Position numbers and translations under genes: made by a program. Shown in pieces: positions 1-8,347 of a stretch of 44,997 nt of DNA. The stretch's first letter is position 1. Every line of letters begins with the position of its first letter. The notes beneath the pieces are model-generated. The model had not been told where the DNA came from. It was given only the letters and a program-made list of their open reading frames with translations, and searched no databases. This DNA comes from Solirubrobacterales bacterium (GTDB lineage Bacteria > Actinomycetota > Thermoleophilia > Solirubrobacterales > 70-9): positions 1 to 44,997 of the forward strand of contig JAJKHV010000099.1 of NCBI GenBank assembly GCA_021154855.1, given 5' to 3'.

Positions 1-1
1 C

Positions 2-202
2 GCCGCCGCCCTCCTCGGACTGCTGGCTCTCTACGGGCTTGGCGGGTTCGGCGGCGTCGTCTTCGCGCTCGTCATGCTGATCCTCGCGGCCGGCGCGATC
101 TTCATTCCCCTGAACGGCCGCCTCGCCCACCCCAAGAGCTGTCGGCGAAGGACAGCGGGACGGGGGCGAAATGAGCCGCCGCTACCGCTTCGGCCCGCTT
201 GA
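2..202 (+). pseudogene. Truncated duplicate of the SCO6880-like gene start
   Basis: The frame starting at base 2 encodes the same two hydrophobic segments (AALLGLLALYGLGGFGG, then LILAAGAIFIPLNG) as residues 29-67 of the next gene. It then diverges into a basic tail and stops at TGA 200-202, inside the next gene. Homology ends abruptly near base 123, so this looks like a tandem duplication remnant rather than a full gene. It runs off the left edge, so the upstream part is unknown. It could instead be the end of a short two-helix PrgI-like protein that shares this segment. Confidence 0.6.
138..156. promoter_or_regulatory. Small inverted repeat upstream of T4SS operon
   Basis: The arms GCTGTC (138-143) and GACAGC (151-156) form a perfect 6-bp stem with a seven-base loop containing GGCGAAG. 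It ends 15 bases before the ATG of the SCO6880-like gene. The GCGAAG loop recalls the caps of the longer leader hairpins further right, but the stem is short and the resemblance may be chance. Confidence 0.3.
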
Positions 203-1661
203 GCAACGATCCCTGATCGGCGGCCTACGGACGGGTCAGGTGGTGGTGCTCGCCGCCGCCGCCCTCCTCGGCCTGCTGGCTCTCTACGGGCTCGGCGGGT
301 TCGGCGGCGTCGTCTTCGCGCTCTTCATGCTGATCCTCGCGGCCGTCGCGATCTTCATTCCCCTGAACGGTCGCACCGTGGACGAATGGGCGCCTGTAGT
401 CGTCCGGTGGTATTCCCGCCATCGCAGGGGCGGAGGCGACTATCGCTCCTCTTCTCCCGGCGCCGGGATGCGACTCGATGAGGACGGCGAGGCCGAATAC
501 GTGCCCTCGCTCCCGGTCGAGCTCGAAGGGCTCGACCTGCTTTCGGTTCCCTACGGCCCCGATCACGTCGGCGTGATGTGCGACCGGCGAGAGGACACCT
601 ACACCGTCGCGCTCGCGGTGAGGGCCGGTGCCTTCGCTCTGCGCGACTCCGCCGAGCAGGAACGCGCGCTCGATGCCTGGGGCGCGGTGCTCGCAGGCTG
701 CGCTCGCGACGGCAGCCCGATCCGCCGGCTCCAGTGGATCGAGCGAACCGTGCCCGGCCAGGGCGATGACCTCGCCTCCTACATGCAGGAAAAGCGCGAC
801 CGCAGCGTCCCGCTGGACTCCAACATGGTCCGCTCCTACATCGAGCTTTTGGAGTCGGCCGCACCGGTCACCCAAGAACATGAAGTCCTCCTCGCCCTGC
901 AAATCGACTACAGCCGGGGGGCGCGGGAGATCAAGCGCCTGGGCGGCGGCGATGAGGGCGCTTGCGCGCTTCTCCTGCGCGAGGCGGAGGCATTGGCCCA
1001 GCGCCTCGGCACGGCCGAGATCACCGTCTTCGGCCTGCTTCGCCCGCGCCAGTACGCGGAGGTGATTCGCGACGCCTTCGATCCCTTCGGCCACCAGGGA
1101 CGGGCGCGCGCGGCGCTCGGCGACCCAGAGCGCGAAGGCGTCGACCCGGCGCTGATGGGACCGCTCGCCGATGAGACGAGATGGTCTCACTACCGCACCG
1201 ATTCGGCCTGCCATTGCACCTACTGGGTTTCCTCGTGGCCGCGCTCGGACGTTGGCCCGACCTTCCTCGCGCCCCTCCTCATGCAGGGCGCGGCGCTGAG
1301 AACGGTCTCGGTGACGATCGAGCCGGTTCCCTACTCGGAGGCGATGCGGAAGGCCGAGATGGCCCAGACGGCGGAGATCGCTGAGGAGATGGGCCGCCAG
1401 CGCCAAGGCTTTCTCACCACGGCGCGAATCCGCCGCCGCCAGCAGGCCAGCTCGCGCCGGGAGGAGGAGCTGGCCGACGGGCATGCGGAGCTGCGCGTCG
1501 CCACCTTCATCGACGCCTACAACACGCCCGAGCTCTTCGAGAAGAACAAGAGCGACGTCGAGCACGGCGCCCAGCTGGCCCGCCTGGAACTGCAGCCGCT
1601 CTGGGGCGAGCAGGAGGCGGGCTTTGCCAACACCCTGCCGCTCTGCCGGGGGCTGCTGTGA
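171..1661 (+). CDS. SCO6880-like T4SS-associated membrane protein
   Basis: This 496-residue protein has two closely spaced N-terminal membrane segments (about residues 24-46 and 47-66) followed by a long soluble region. This is the architecture of the SCO6880/PrgI-like proteins found beside VirB4 ATPases in actinobacterial conjugation clusters. It is expected to sit in the inner membrane and help form the mating channel. The ATG at 171 follows GGGGCGAA, a plausible ribosome-binding site. The 3' end overlaps the next gene by four bases (GTGA), implying translational coupling. The first 123 bases of the window duplicate part of this gene. Family assignment rests on architecture and neighbourhood; no enzymatic motif is visible. 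Confidence 0.75.
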   Translation: MSRRYRFGPLEQRSLIGGLRTGQVVVLAAAALLGLLALYGLGGFGGVVFALFMLILAAVAIFIPLNGRTVDEWAPVVVRWYSRHRRGGGDYRSSSPGAGMRLDEDGEAEYVPSLPVELEGLDLLSVPYGPDHVGVMCDRREDTYTVALAVRAGAFALRDSAEQERALDAWGAVLAGCARDGSPIRRLQWIERTVPGQGDDLASYMQEKRDRSVPLDSNMVRSYIELLESAAPVTQEHEVLLALQIDYSRGAREIKRLGGGDEGACALLLREAEALAQRLGTAEITVFGLLRPRQYAEVIRDAFDPFGHQGRARAALGDPEREGVDPALMGPLADETRWSHYRTDSACHCTYWVSSWPRSDVGPTFLAPLLMQGAALRTVSVTIEPVPYSEAMRKAEMAQTAEIAEEMGRQRQGFLTTARIRRRQQASSRREEELADGHAELRVATFIDAYNTPELFEKNKSDVEHGAQLARLELQPLWGEQEAGFANTLPLCRGLL

Positions 1662-2944
1662 TTCTCGGCCGGCGCGGCGCGCGCCCCGGCCACTCGGTGA
1701 CGACCGCCCATTTCGCCGCCGCCTATCCCTTCCTCGGCCAAGGCGGCATCCGCGCGCCCGGCATCTACATGGGCACCGACGCCTACGGCGGCGCCTTTGC
1801 CTATGACCCGTGGGAGCTTTACTCGCGGCGTCTGGTCCGCAGCCCGAACATGATCTTCGTCGGCGGCATCGGCTACGCGAAGTCGACGGGGATCAAGACC
1901 TACCTCTACCGCCAGCGCCTTTTCGCTCGCGACATCTGGGTCATCGACATAAAGGGCGAGTACAGGCCACTGGGCGAAGCGCTCGGTTATCCGCCGCTCG
2001 AGCTTCGGCCCGGTGGCGATGTCTGCCTCAACCCCCTGACCCGGCGCGGCGGCCGCGAGACCCAGCTCTCGCTGCTTCGCTCGGTCGTGCAGGCGGCGCT
2101 GGCCCGCGACCTCTCCCCGGAGGAGGAGGCCGGACTGCGGGTTGCGCTCGACTTGGTGAACGAGGAGGCGGGCGAGGGCGAGCCGACGCTTCCGATGGTG
2201 GTAGACGCCCTGCTCAACCCGCGCGAGGCGATGGTCGCCGGGGTCCATGCCGCCAACGCCGAGGAGTTCGCCGCCTCCAACCGCGAAAGCGCACTTGCCC
2301 TGCAACGCCTCTGCGAGGGTGACCTGCACGGCATGTTCGACGGGCCTACCTCGCCGGGGCTCGACCTCGGGGCGCCCGTGGTCATCTTGGACCTGAGCGC
2401 GGTGCGGGACTCGGCAGCGCTCGGGGTGATCATGACCTGCGCGGCCGCCTGGCAGCAGGCGCTCCTACTCGAGCGAAAGCGAGAATCTGAGCGCACCGGC
2501 GTCCCGATGAAAAAGACGATCGTCGTGGTGGAGGAGGTCTGGAGGGTCGCCGGCATCCTGGCCGTGGCGGAGTGGCTTCAGAGCAACTTCAAGCTGTGCC
2601 GAAGCCTCGGAATCCAGTGTCTGCTCTCGCTCCACAAGCTCACTGACTTCAGCGCCTCCGGGGCGGCGGGCTCGCGGGAACTGAAGATCATCCAAGGGCT
2701 TGTCGCCGACTGCGGCTGCGTGGTTCTCTACCAGCAGTCGCCCGACCAGCGGTCGGTCCTACGCGGCGACCTCGCCCTGAGCGAAACGCAGACCGAACTG
2801 TCGATGAGCCTCCAGGTGGGCGAGTTCCTGATTGTCATGGGCCGGGAAGCCGAACTGGTCAAGCAGCGCATGTCCCCGCTTGAGCAGGGATTCACCTTTA
2901 CCGATGAGCAGATGGGCGTGATCGCCCCGACGGTGTCAGGGTGA
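1658..2944 (+). CDS. VirB4-like conjugation ATPase
   Basis: A 428-residue P-loop ATPase of the VirB4/HerA type, predicted to power type IV secretion channel assembly or DNA transfer at the inner membrane. The Walker A-like segment is VGGIGYAKSTGIKT (about residues 68-81). It is followed by the WVIDIKGEY strand typical of this superfamily. The Walker B-like strand TIVVVEEVWRV lies near residues 286-296. The protein is shorter than classical VirB4 because it consists mainly of the ATPase domain, as in many actinobacterial clusters where the SCO6880-like partner is separate. The GTG start overlaps the upstream TGA, and its own TGA overlaps the GTG of the coupling protein. The last base of the Walker A lysine-serine motif is intact, so it is probably active. 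Confidence 0.85.
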   Translation: MILGRRGARPGHSVTTAHFAAAYPFLGQGGIRAPGIYMGTDAYGGAFAYDPWELYSRRLVRSPNMIFVGGIGYAKSTGIKTYLYRQRLFARDIWVIDIKGEYRPLGEALGYPPLELRPGGDVCLNPLTRRGGRETQLSLLRSVVQAALARDLSPEEEAGLRVALDLVNEEAGEGEPTLPMVVDALLNPREAMVAGVHAANAEEFAASNRESALALQRLCEGDLHGMFDGPTSPGLDLGAPVVILDLSAVRDSAALGVIMTCAAAWQQALLLERKRESERTGVPMKKTIVVVEEVWRVAGILAVAEWLQSNFKLCRSLGIQCLLSLHKLTDFSASGAAGSRELKIIQGLVADCGCVVLYQQSPDQRSVLRGDLALSETQTELSMSLQVGEFLIVMGREAELVKQRMSPLEQGFTFTDEQMGVIAPTVSG

Positions 2945-4653
2945 GCGAGGAGACCCGCATCTTCTGGATCGCGGGTGCCATTGCTGCCACGGCGCTGGCG
3001 ATCCTCTGGCTGACGGGCGCGGTTGCCGGTGCCCTGTTTGGTTCCGGCTGGGCGCCGATCGATCTCGACCAACTCCTCTTCGCGGCCATTCGCCTCCCTT
3101 CCCACCTGGACTCACCCCGGGCGGCGTGGCCGCGCGGCGTCGCCCGTGGGCTTCCCGGCCCTCTCGGCTTCTACACAGCCCTGGTCTTGGTGCTCGTCGT
3201 CTCAGCTGGCTTCGCCTGGGTCGCAAGGGGCTGTGTCAATCGCCTCGGCATCGCTCTTCCTTTCTCCAGCCACGAGCGTCGCCCGCCCAGCGCCCGGATG
3301 GCGAGCAGGCGCGACCTGCGCCTGCTCCGCGTTCCTTCCCCGCAACCCGGCCGTCTCACTCTGGGCCGTCGGGGAAGGATGCTGCTCGCCGCCGAGGAGC
3401 GCCAGTCGGTGATCGTTTTCTCGCCGACCCAGACCTTCAAGACCACGGGCTTTGCGATCCCTGCGTTGCTTGAGTGGGAGGGGCCGGTCTTGGCGACGAC
3501 CGTCAAGAACGATCTGATCGCAGACACACTCTCCCGCCGGGAGTCCCTTGGCAAGGTCGCGATCTTCGATCCGTCCCGTGCAACCGCCATGCCGCGCTCC
3601 CGCATCACCCCACTCTGGGGAGCAACGACCTGGCCGGGCGCGGTTCGGGTAAGCGGCTGGCTGATGGGCGCCGCCCGCCTCGGTCGCTCAAGCGGAATGC
3701 AGGATGCCGACTTCTGGTTCGCGGCAGCGGAAAAGCTAGTTCGCCCCCTGCTCTTTGCCGCCGCCGCGAACGGCGAGACGATGGGGACCGTCATCCGCTG
3801 GCTCGATGAAGGACCGGAGGCGAGCGAAGCAGAGGTAACGGATCTCCTCCGAGAAACCGGCGTTGCGGAGGCCCGACAGCAATGGCAAGCAACGCTGAAC
3901 CGTGAGGAGCGCCAGCGGTCCTCCATTTACACGACGGCCGAGATCGCGCTGGCCGCGTTTGCCGATCCGAATGTGCTCGAGGAGACGGCGGGCGCCGACT
4001 ACACCCCGTCGATGCTCTTGGATGGGGGGACGAACACGCTCTTTCTCTCGGCACCGCGAATGGAGCAGGAGCGGCTTCGCCCCCTCTTCTCGAACGTCGT
4101 GCAGGAACACCTCGCACTTGTTGAGGCTCTGTTCGCGGAGACCGAAAAGCCGCTTGATCCCCCACTCCTCCTTCTCCTCGATGAGGCGGCAAATATCGCC
4201 CCGATCCCCCATCTGGACCAAGTGGCGTCGACAGTCGCGGGGCTGGGGGTCCAGCTTCTCTCCATCTTTCAGGACTTCTCCCAAGGAGAAGGCGTCTATG
4301 GACCCGCCTTCTCCTCTGTGGTGAACAACCATGCGGCCAAGGTCATCGGGAGCGGCATTTCCGATCGGAAGACCACCACGTTCTTCTCAGACGTCATCGG
4401 CACGGGCAAGTTCGAGCAAAAGTCGCGAACCGCAGCGGAGAAAGGTCGCAGCTCGACCACGGAGGGCGAGACCTATCGAGCCCTGGCACCGCCCAGCACT
4501 TTGCGGGAGACGCGGCCGGGGAGTGGCCATTTGGTCTACCGCCATCTACGTGCGACGAATTTCAGCTTGCGCGTTTGGTTCGAGGAGCGCAAACTTAAGG
4601 AACTGCGGTGTGCCTCGCCGGAGACATGTAGGGGCAAAGGGGGTGAAGCGTGA
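2941..4653 (+). CDS. VirD4/TraG-type coupling protein
   Basis: A 570-residue type IV coupling protein, expected to bring the relaxase-DNA complex to the secretion channel. Two N-terminal membrane segments are visible (about residues 7-33 and 74-97). They precede a P-loop region with a degenerate Walker A, SPTQTFKTT (about residues 161-169), and a strong Walker B, LLLLLDEAANIAPIPHLDQV (about 407-426). The following GVQLLSIFQDFSQ segment is typical of TraG/VirD4. It starts at GTG 2941, overlapping the preceding stop by four bases, and overlaps the next gene in the same way. With the MobF relaxase at 10.6-13.9 kb it makes a coherent conjugation machine. The Walker A departs from GxxxxGK[ST], which deserves comparison with homologues. 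Confidence 0.88.
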   Translation: MSEETRIFWIAGAIAATALAILWLTGAVAGALFGSGWAPIDLDQLLFAAIRLPSHLDSPRAAWPRGVARGLPGPLGFYTALVLVLVVSAGFAWVARGCVNRLGIALPFSSHERRPPSARMASRRDLRLLRVPSPQPGRLTLGRRGRMLLAAEERQSVIVFSPTQTFKTTGFAIPALLEWEGPVLATTVKNDLIADTLSRRESLGKVAIFDPSRATAMPRSRITPLWGATTWPGAVRVSGWLMGAARLGRSSGMQDADFWFAAAEKLVRPLLFAAAANGETMGTVIRWLDEGPEASEAEVTDLLRETGVAEARQQWQATLNREERQRSSIYTTAEIALAAFADPNVLEETAGADYTPSMLLDGGTNTLFLSAPRMEQERLRPLFSNVVQEHLALVEALFAETEKPLDPPLLLLLDEAANIAPIPHLDQVASTVAGLGVQLLSIFQDFSQGEGVYGPAFSSVVNNHAAKVIGSGISDRKTTTFFSDVIGTGKFEQKSRTAAEKGRSSTTEGETYRALAPPSTLRETRPGSGHLVYRHLRATNFSLRVWFEERKLKELRCASPETCRGKGGEA

Positions 4654-5321
4654 GCCTCGTCCACAGCTCAAGGGACCAAGAAGCCTCAGGGATATCCCCT
4701 GGGGTTGAGCCTTTGGATGATGAGCACGACACTGGGCTCGATTCGCTGTCAAGCCTCGCCGAGGAAGCAGTACCCATGCGCGATCGCGCCGCGCGAGAGC
4801 TTGACCAGATGCGCGAGGAGCGCGTCAGGGCAGTAGTTGGAAGTGGGAGGCGCCGGCTCCCTCGGCCGACAGTCAATGCTCGCGTCCTTTTTGCGGGCGG
4901 CGCAACCGTAGTGATTCTCATGCTGGTCGCCGCACTCTCCTCGAGCGGCGGGGGATCGCCGAGTGGCGACGCGGCAGCGCAGGCCCAACACTCAGCGGCC
5001 CCGCATGGCTCGATCGAGCCGAATAGCAGGGCGGGACGGCCGCAACGCCTGGTCAAGGCACACCCCCGGCGTCGGGCGGCCATACCAGCAAAGCGGAGGG
5101 CCGCCCGACGCCACGCCGAGAGATCGCGAGCGCATCGGCTGGCAGCAAAGGTCAGAACCGCGCCGAGCCAAAGCAAGGCTCCGGCAGCCGAAAGCCAGGC
5201 TCCGGTCAGCGCCCCACCACCCGCGACAGCGACTACGGAATCCGCACCTCCGCCTGCTAGTCCCGCATCGCCTTCAACCAGCACCAATCCCGCAGGGGAA
5301 GAGTTCGGATTTGAGCACTAA
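4650..5321 (+). CDS. Single-pass membrane protein of the conjugation operon
   Basis: A 223-residue protein with an acidic N-terminal half, one hydrophobic segment near residues 77-97 (ARVLFAGGATVVILMLVAAL), then a basic region rich in Arg/Ala/Lys and a Pro/Ser/Ala/Thr-rich tail. The tail suggests an extracellular or wall-spanning linker. The GTG start overlaps the coupling-protein stop by four bases, so it is the fourth coupled gene of the operon. I recognise no family. A channel accessory or wall-spanning subunit is an inference from position and topology. Its Arg-rich composition could alternatively bind DNA or anionic wall polymers. Confidence 0.7.
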   Translation: MSLVHSSRDQEASGISPGVEPLDDEHDTGLDSLSSLAEEAVPMRDRAARELDQMREERVRAVVGSGRRRLPRPTVNARVLFAGGATVVILMLVAALSSSGGGSPSGDAAAQAQHSAAPHGSIEPNSRAGRPQRLVKAHPRRRAAIPAKRRAARRHAERSRAHRLAAKVRTAPSQSKAPAAESQAPVSAPPPATATTESAPPPASPASPSTSTNPAGEEFGFEH

Positions 5322-5353
5322 CGGGAATTACGACGCAAGAACGAGGAGTTGAG

Positions 5354-6931
5354 ATGACAGCGAGGTCAACTATCAACAGATCCCGGCGGGCAGCCCTAGT
5401 CGGCTTTCTCCTTTGCATGGTTCTGAGTGCAGCGCCGAGCCTCGCGAGCGCGATTGGGCCGTCGCAATTCGTCGTCGAGCTTTGCGATCCGGCGATTCCC
5501 GGCGGCAATGCGCCAGGGGCTGTCTTCGCCGGCAATACAAACTTCGTTACCCCATATAACAACTGCGGGCAGCCGGGCGGGTCATTGGGCATCTATGCGT
5601 TCCGTGAATTCGGAAAGGACCAAGGCCCTTCGAACCAATGGACCCTTCCGGTCTCCTCGCCTCCAGGCGGGGGCATCGAAGCGCTCACGGTGTCGGCAGG
5701 CGCCTGTGGCGGGAACCAGTTTTCCGAATTTTACGTCGTGCAACCTGGCTGGCCACCCAACTGCGTCGGCGAAACGCGTGAAACGTTCAAGTTCAAACCG
5801 GCCCTCCCCTCAGCGGTCGTGCCCATCGTTATGAACTGCAATGGATTTTGTCCAGCCGGAAGCCAGGTCTATGCGCGATACATCGCCGTGAAAGCGGTGG
5901 ACCCGCTGGCTCCGCAGGTAGTGGCCGTTGGAGGCTCGCTGGTGAGCGGCGAAGTCGCGCGCGGCCATCAGAACGTCAGCGCTGAAGCAACCGACCAGGG
6001 CGGCGGTGTCAGCAATCTCGAACTGCTCGTCAACGGACAGCAGGCAACCACTTTCCAGCCGCATTGCGAAGTCGCGCAGGCGACTAATCCCAACATCATT
6101 GGGACGGTCGCCGCTTCCCCTTCCCCCTGTCCCAAGACAGCGAAAGCGAGCTGGTCCGTGGACACCGCGTCTAGCCCATTCCAGCAGGGCGCGAACTCGG
6201 TTCAGGTCTGTGTCAGCGACTTCTCCTCGTTCACCACTGTCAACAAAGCCTGTTCGGCTCCGCAGACGGTGAGCGTGAACAACTCCTGCACGGCATCGCC
6301 GGTCGCAGGCGGGGCAAACCTCACCGCCACGTTCGCCCGCAATCACGACGAAGAAGTGACAGTTCCCTACAACCACGGCGCGAACATCGTCGGGGCGCTG
6401 CTGGATGCCAGCGGGAACCCGGTGCGCGGAGCGACGATTTGCGTCCAAGGGCAGACTCTGGGGGTCCACCGCGAAACGGTGCCGCTGGCCGTTGAGACCA
6501 CCGATGCCCACGGGCACTTCACCTACAAGCTTCGGCCCGGACCGGGCCGACGGGTCAAGGTCGGCTACCGCCATGACTCCTTCCAGGTCAATCGGCTTCT
6601 GCGCTTTCAGGCCCACGGGAAGCCGACGATCCGCCTCAGCCCATCCGTGGTCGGTGCCGGTGGAACCGTGCACATCTCTGGGAAGATCCCCGGTCCCAAA
6701 GCTGGGGGTCGGACCGTCGCGATAAAGGCGAGGGCTCCACATTCGACACGTCGGTATCCCGCCGGGGAAGCAACAACCAACCGGCATGGCGTCTATCGCT
6801 TCAGCTATCGCTTCGACAACACAGGGGCTACTACTGTCTATGGATTCGAAGCTGAGACCAGCAAGCAAAGTGGATACTCCTGGGCGCCAGGACACAGCAA
6901 AGCTGCGTTCGTGAAGGTCGTGGTCGGGTAG
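5354..6931 (+). CDS. Secreted Ig-like repeat protein
   Basis: A 525-residue protein with a clear signal peptide (basic start, then a hydrophobic stretch ending LASA near residue 34). The mature part is cysteine-containing and beta-rich. A segment near residues 185-235 resembles bacterial Ig-like domains. The C-terminal third (about 340-520) looks like carboxypeptidase-regulatory or Ig-like beta sandwiches (GALLDASGNPVRGATICVQG; TTDAHGHFTYKLRPGPGRR). It begins 32 bases after the conjugation operon, and the GAGTTGAG before ATG is a modest ribosome-binding site. It is probably exported cargo with a surface role. Similar extracellular proteins are common in Solirubrobacterales, so it need not belong to the conjugation machine. 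Confidence 0.75.
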   Translation: MTARSTINRSRRAALVGFLLCMVLSAAPSLASAIGPSQFVVELCDPAIPGGNAPGAVFAGNTNFVTPYNNCGQPGGSLGIYAFREFGKDQGPSNQWTLPVSSPPGGGIEALTVSAGACGGNQFSEFYVVQPGWPPNCVGETRETFKFKPALPSAVVPIVMNCNGFCPAGSQVYARYIAVKAVDPLAPQVVAVGGSLVSGEVARGHQNVSAEATDQGGGVSNLELLVNGQQATTFQPHCEVAQATNPNIIGTVAASPSPCPKTAKASWSVDTASSPFQQGANSVQVCVSDFSSFTTVNKACSAPQTVSVNNSCTASPVAGGANLTATFARNHDEEVTVPYNHGANIVGALLDASGNPVRGATICVQGQTLGVHRETVPLAVETTDAHGHFTYKLRPGPGRRVKVGYRHDSFQVNRLLRFQAHGKPTIRLSPSVVGAGGTVHISGKIPGPKAGGRTVAIKARAPHSTRRYPAGEATTNRHGVYRFSYRFDNTGATTVYGFEAETSKQSGYSWAPGHSKAAFVKVVVG

Positions 6932-6951
6932 CTCTGAGCGCTACCCGACCA
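6921..6951. terminator. Bidirectional hairpin between convergent genes
   Basis: The arms TGGTCGGGTAGC (6921-6932) and GCTACCCGACCA (6940-6951) pair perfectly over 12 bp with a seven-base loop. The hairpin straddles the stop of the upstream secreted protein and faces the end of the convergent minus-strand gene. There is no U-tract, so it may act as a structural or Rho-assisted terminator for both. Confidence 0.6.
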
Positions 6952-6959
6952 GGCAGGCG

Positions 6960-7622
6960 CTACTTGAGGCAGTAGGCGGTGAGCTGAGCTTCCGCACTTC
7001 CGCCCGAATTGCTCGTAAAGGCTCCCTTAAAGCCGTTAGTGGAAGGGTTGAGGATGGGAAGCGCTTCCAAGAAGCTGACTTGTCGGTTGCCCAGATTGGT
7101 GAAACTGAAGCCGCCTTGTATGAGGCGTTCGCCCGTCCCACAGATTGCCACCCCAGTGCTTGAGGCGGTCCAGTCAGGATTCGCAGCGATTTCGTCTTGG
7201 TCTTTGATGGTCGCCGTATGGACGGTCTCATCGCCGAGCGCCGCGCCGTAGACCGATTTCGGCGCGAGCGCCGTGGACGTAACCGAATCCTCAGCCAATG
7301 CCGGCGGCGTAACCGCTCCGCGTGCCAGCTCGGCTGGCGTGACAGCCCCCTTTGCCAAAGCCGCCGAATTCACCGCTCCTGCCTTGATCTTGCGGGCGGT
7401 AACGGCACCCTTCGCCAGCGCCTTGGGATGCACGGCGCCGTGAGCGAGCGTCTTCGCCGTCACCGCGCCGGGCGCGATGTCGCCCTTCTTGACGACGTAA
7501 ATGTGGCGCGCGGCGTCCGCAATTCCCGAGAGCGCGATGGCTAGCGCCACGAGCGAGAAGACGAGGGCGAGAGAGCCCATGATGGTTCCCGGGCTCGCAT
7601 GCCTCAGCTCAGACGTGTGCAT
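6960..7622 (-). CDS. Membrane-anchored GAV-repeat protein
   Basis: The start chosen is the ATG at 7622, which has an excellent AAGGAGGAGG ribosome-binding site; an upstream in-frame extension lacks one. The 220-residue product has one N-terminal hydrophobic segment (about residues 15-36). It is followed by about nine copies of a roughly eight-residue repeat of the form GAVTxxxLAxGAV (about residues 46-130), then a cysteine-containing C-terminal domain ending near AQLTAYCLK. Such left-handed or fibre-like repeats are common in extracellular actinobacterial proteins, and I infer a surface-exposed fibrous stalk. The exact function is unknown. It converges on the preceding plus-strand gene across a strong hairpin. 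Confidence 0.75.
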   Translation of the reverse strand: MHTSELRHASPGTIMGSLALVFSLVALAIALSGIADAARHIYVVKKGDIAPGAVTAKTLAHGAVHPKALAKGAVTARKIKAGAVNSAALAKGAVTPAELARGAVTPPALAEDSVTSTALAPKSVYGAALGDETVHTATIKDQDEIAANPDWTASSTGVAICGTGERLIQGGFSFTNLGNRQVSFLEALPILNPSTNGFKGAFTSNSGGSAEAQLTAYCLK

Positions 7623-7734
7623 TGCTGCCTCCTCCTTGGTAGATCCAGGCCGGTCCCGATTGGGATGGCCTGAGATTTTAGGTTGTGGGTTCCCTGCGAT
7701 CCAGCCTCCGATCCATCTCATTGCTGAACCAGCC

Positions 7735-7998
7735 TCAGTCGAGATAGTCGGCACTGAAGACGGCGATGTGCTCGAACTCCCCGTTCAGCATCGGCATCCC
7801 GTCCGGGTGGCGGGCCGCGGCGACGCTTAGCTCTCGCCTGCTGAAAACCCCAGATTGGTATGCCCTGACCCTCTCCTCGAAGGTCATCTGGGAAAGGAGA
7901 CAGGGCACGTCGCGACGCGTTATCGCGGCTTCGGTCGATGTACGGATTTGAGAGTCGCTGTCTGCTCGACCCCTTTGCTTAACCGCTTGCTGGCTCAT
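7735..7998 (-). CDS. Small protein with hairpin leader A
   Basis: The ATG at 7998 follows AAGGAGG with a five-base spacer. This decides the start against a longer frame that would run through the upstream hairpin. The 87-residue product has a basic, Gln-rich N-terminus and a motif MTFEERVRAYQSGVFSRRELSVAAARHPDGMP (residues 38-69), then a C-terminal LNGEFEHIAVFSADYLD. The arrangement resembles small plasmid proteins carrying a helix-rich recognition domain, but I recognise no family. It is the only gene left of the relaxase that carries the same type of capped hairpin leader as the leading-region genes, which suggests shared regulation. Confidence 0.65.
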   Translation of the reverse strand: MSQQAVKQRGRADSDSQIRTSTEAAITRRDVPCLLSQMTFEERVRAYQSGVFSRRELSVAAARHPDGMPMLNGEFEHIAVFSADYLD

Positions 7999-8020
7999 CT
8001 GAGCCTCCTTGGGTTTTGGT

Positions 8021-8104
8021 CCCGCCTCGTGCGGGAGCCGGTGCGGCCCCGCCCCACGCCGAAGGCGTGGGAAAATCAAGGGGCAGGCCGGCTGCCGCGA
8101 CGGG
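8021..8104 (-). promoter_or_regulatory. Capped nested hairpin leader, copy A
   Basis: The outer arms pair imperfectly (CCCG at 8021 with CGGG at 8101; GAGCCGG with CCGGCTG). Inside them, CCCACGCC (8053-8060) and GGCGTGGG (8064-8071) form a perfect stem capped by GAA. The element ends about 12 bases before the AAGGAGG of the 87-residue gene. Bases 8105-8347, upstream of it, contain no credible gene. They do hold a small GTGACG/CGTCAC hairpin near 8215-8232. Confidence 0.65.
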
Positions 8105-8347
8105 CGCAATGCCGAATGTGCCGCTGCCCCACTAAGACCGCCCTGCAGGAGCTGGGGAATTGGTGCGGGCGAGGCATCAGAGACAAGGGCACTCATGCCT
8201 CCGTACTCCATCTACGTGACGTGTTTGCGTCACTTTCTGATGATTTGCAGGCGTGGTCGCAACCTGCATCTCTAATTCTGCAAGCTCGCGCCCTTGCGAT
8301 CTCGAGGAGCGGTTTGCCGGGGTGCTATCGAACCGGGGCCGAGATCC

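Larger units (their letters stand above)
1..376. repeat. Direct repeat pair, 1-123 and 254-376
   Basis: Bases 1-123 align without gaps to bases 254-376 (offset 253) with only a handful of mismatches. Both copies run in the same orientation. The copy at 254-376 is inside the intact SCO6880-like gene and encodes its membrane hairpin. The first copy lies upstream in a truncated frame. Recombination between the copies would delete 253 bp including the start of the downstream gene. Confidence 0.85.
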
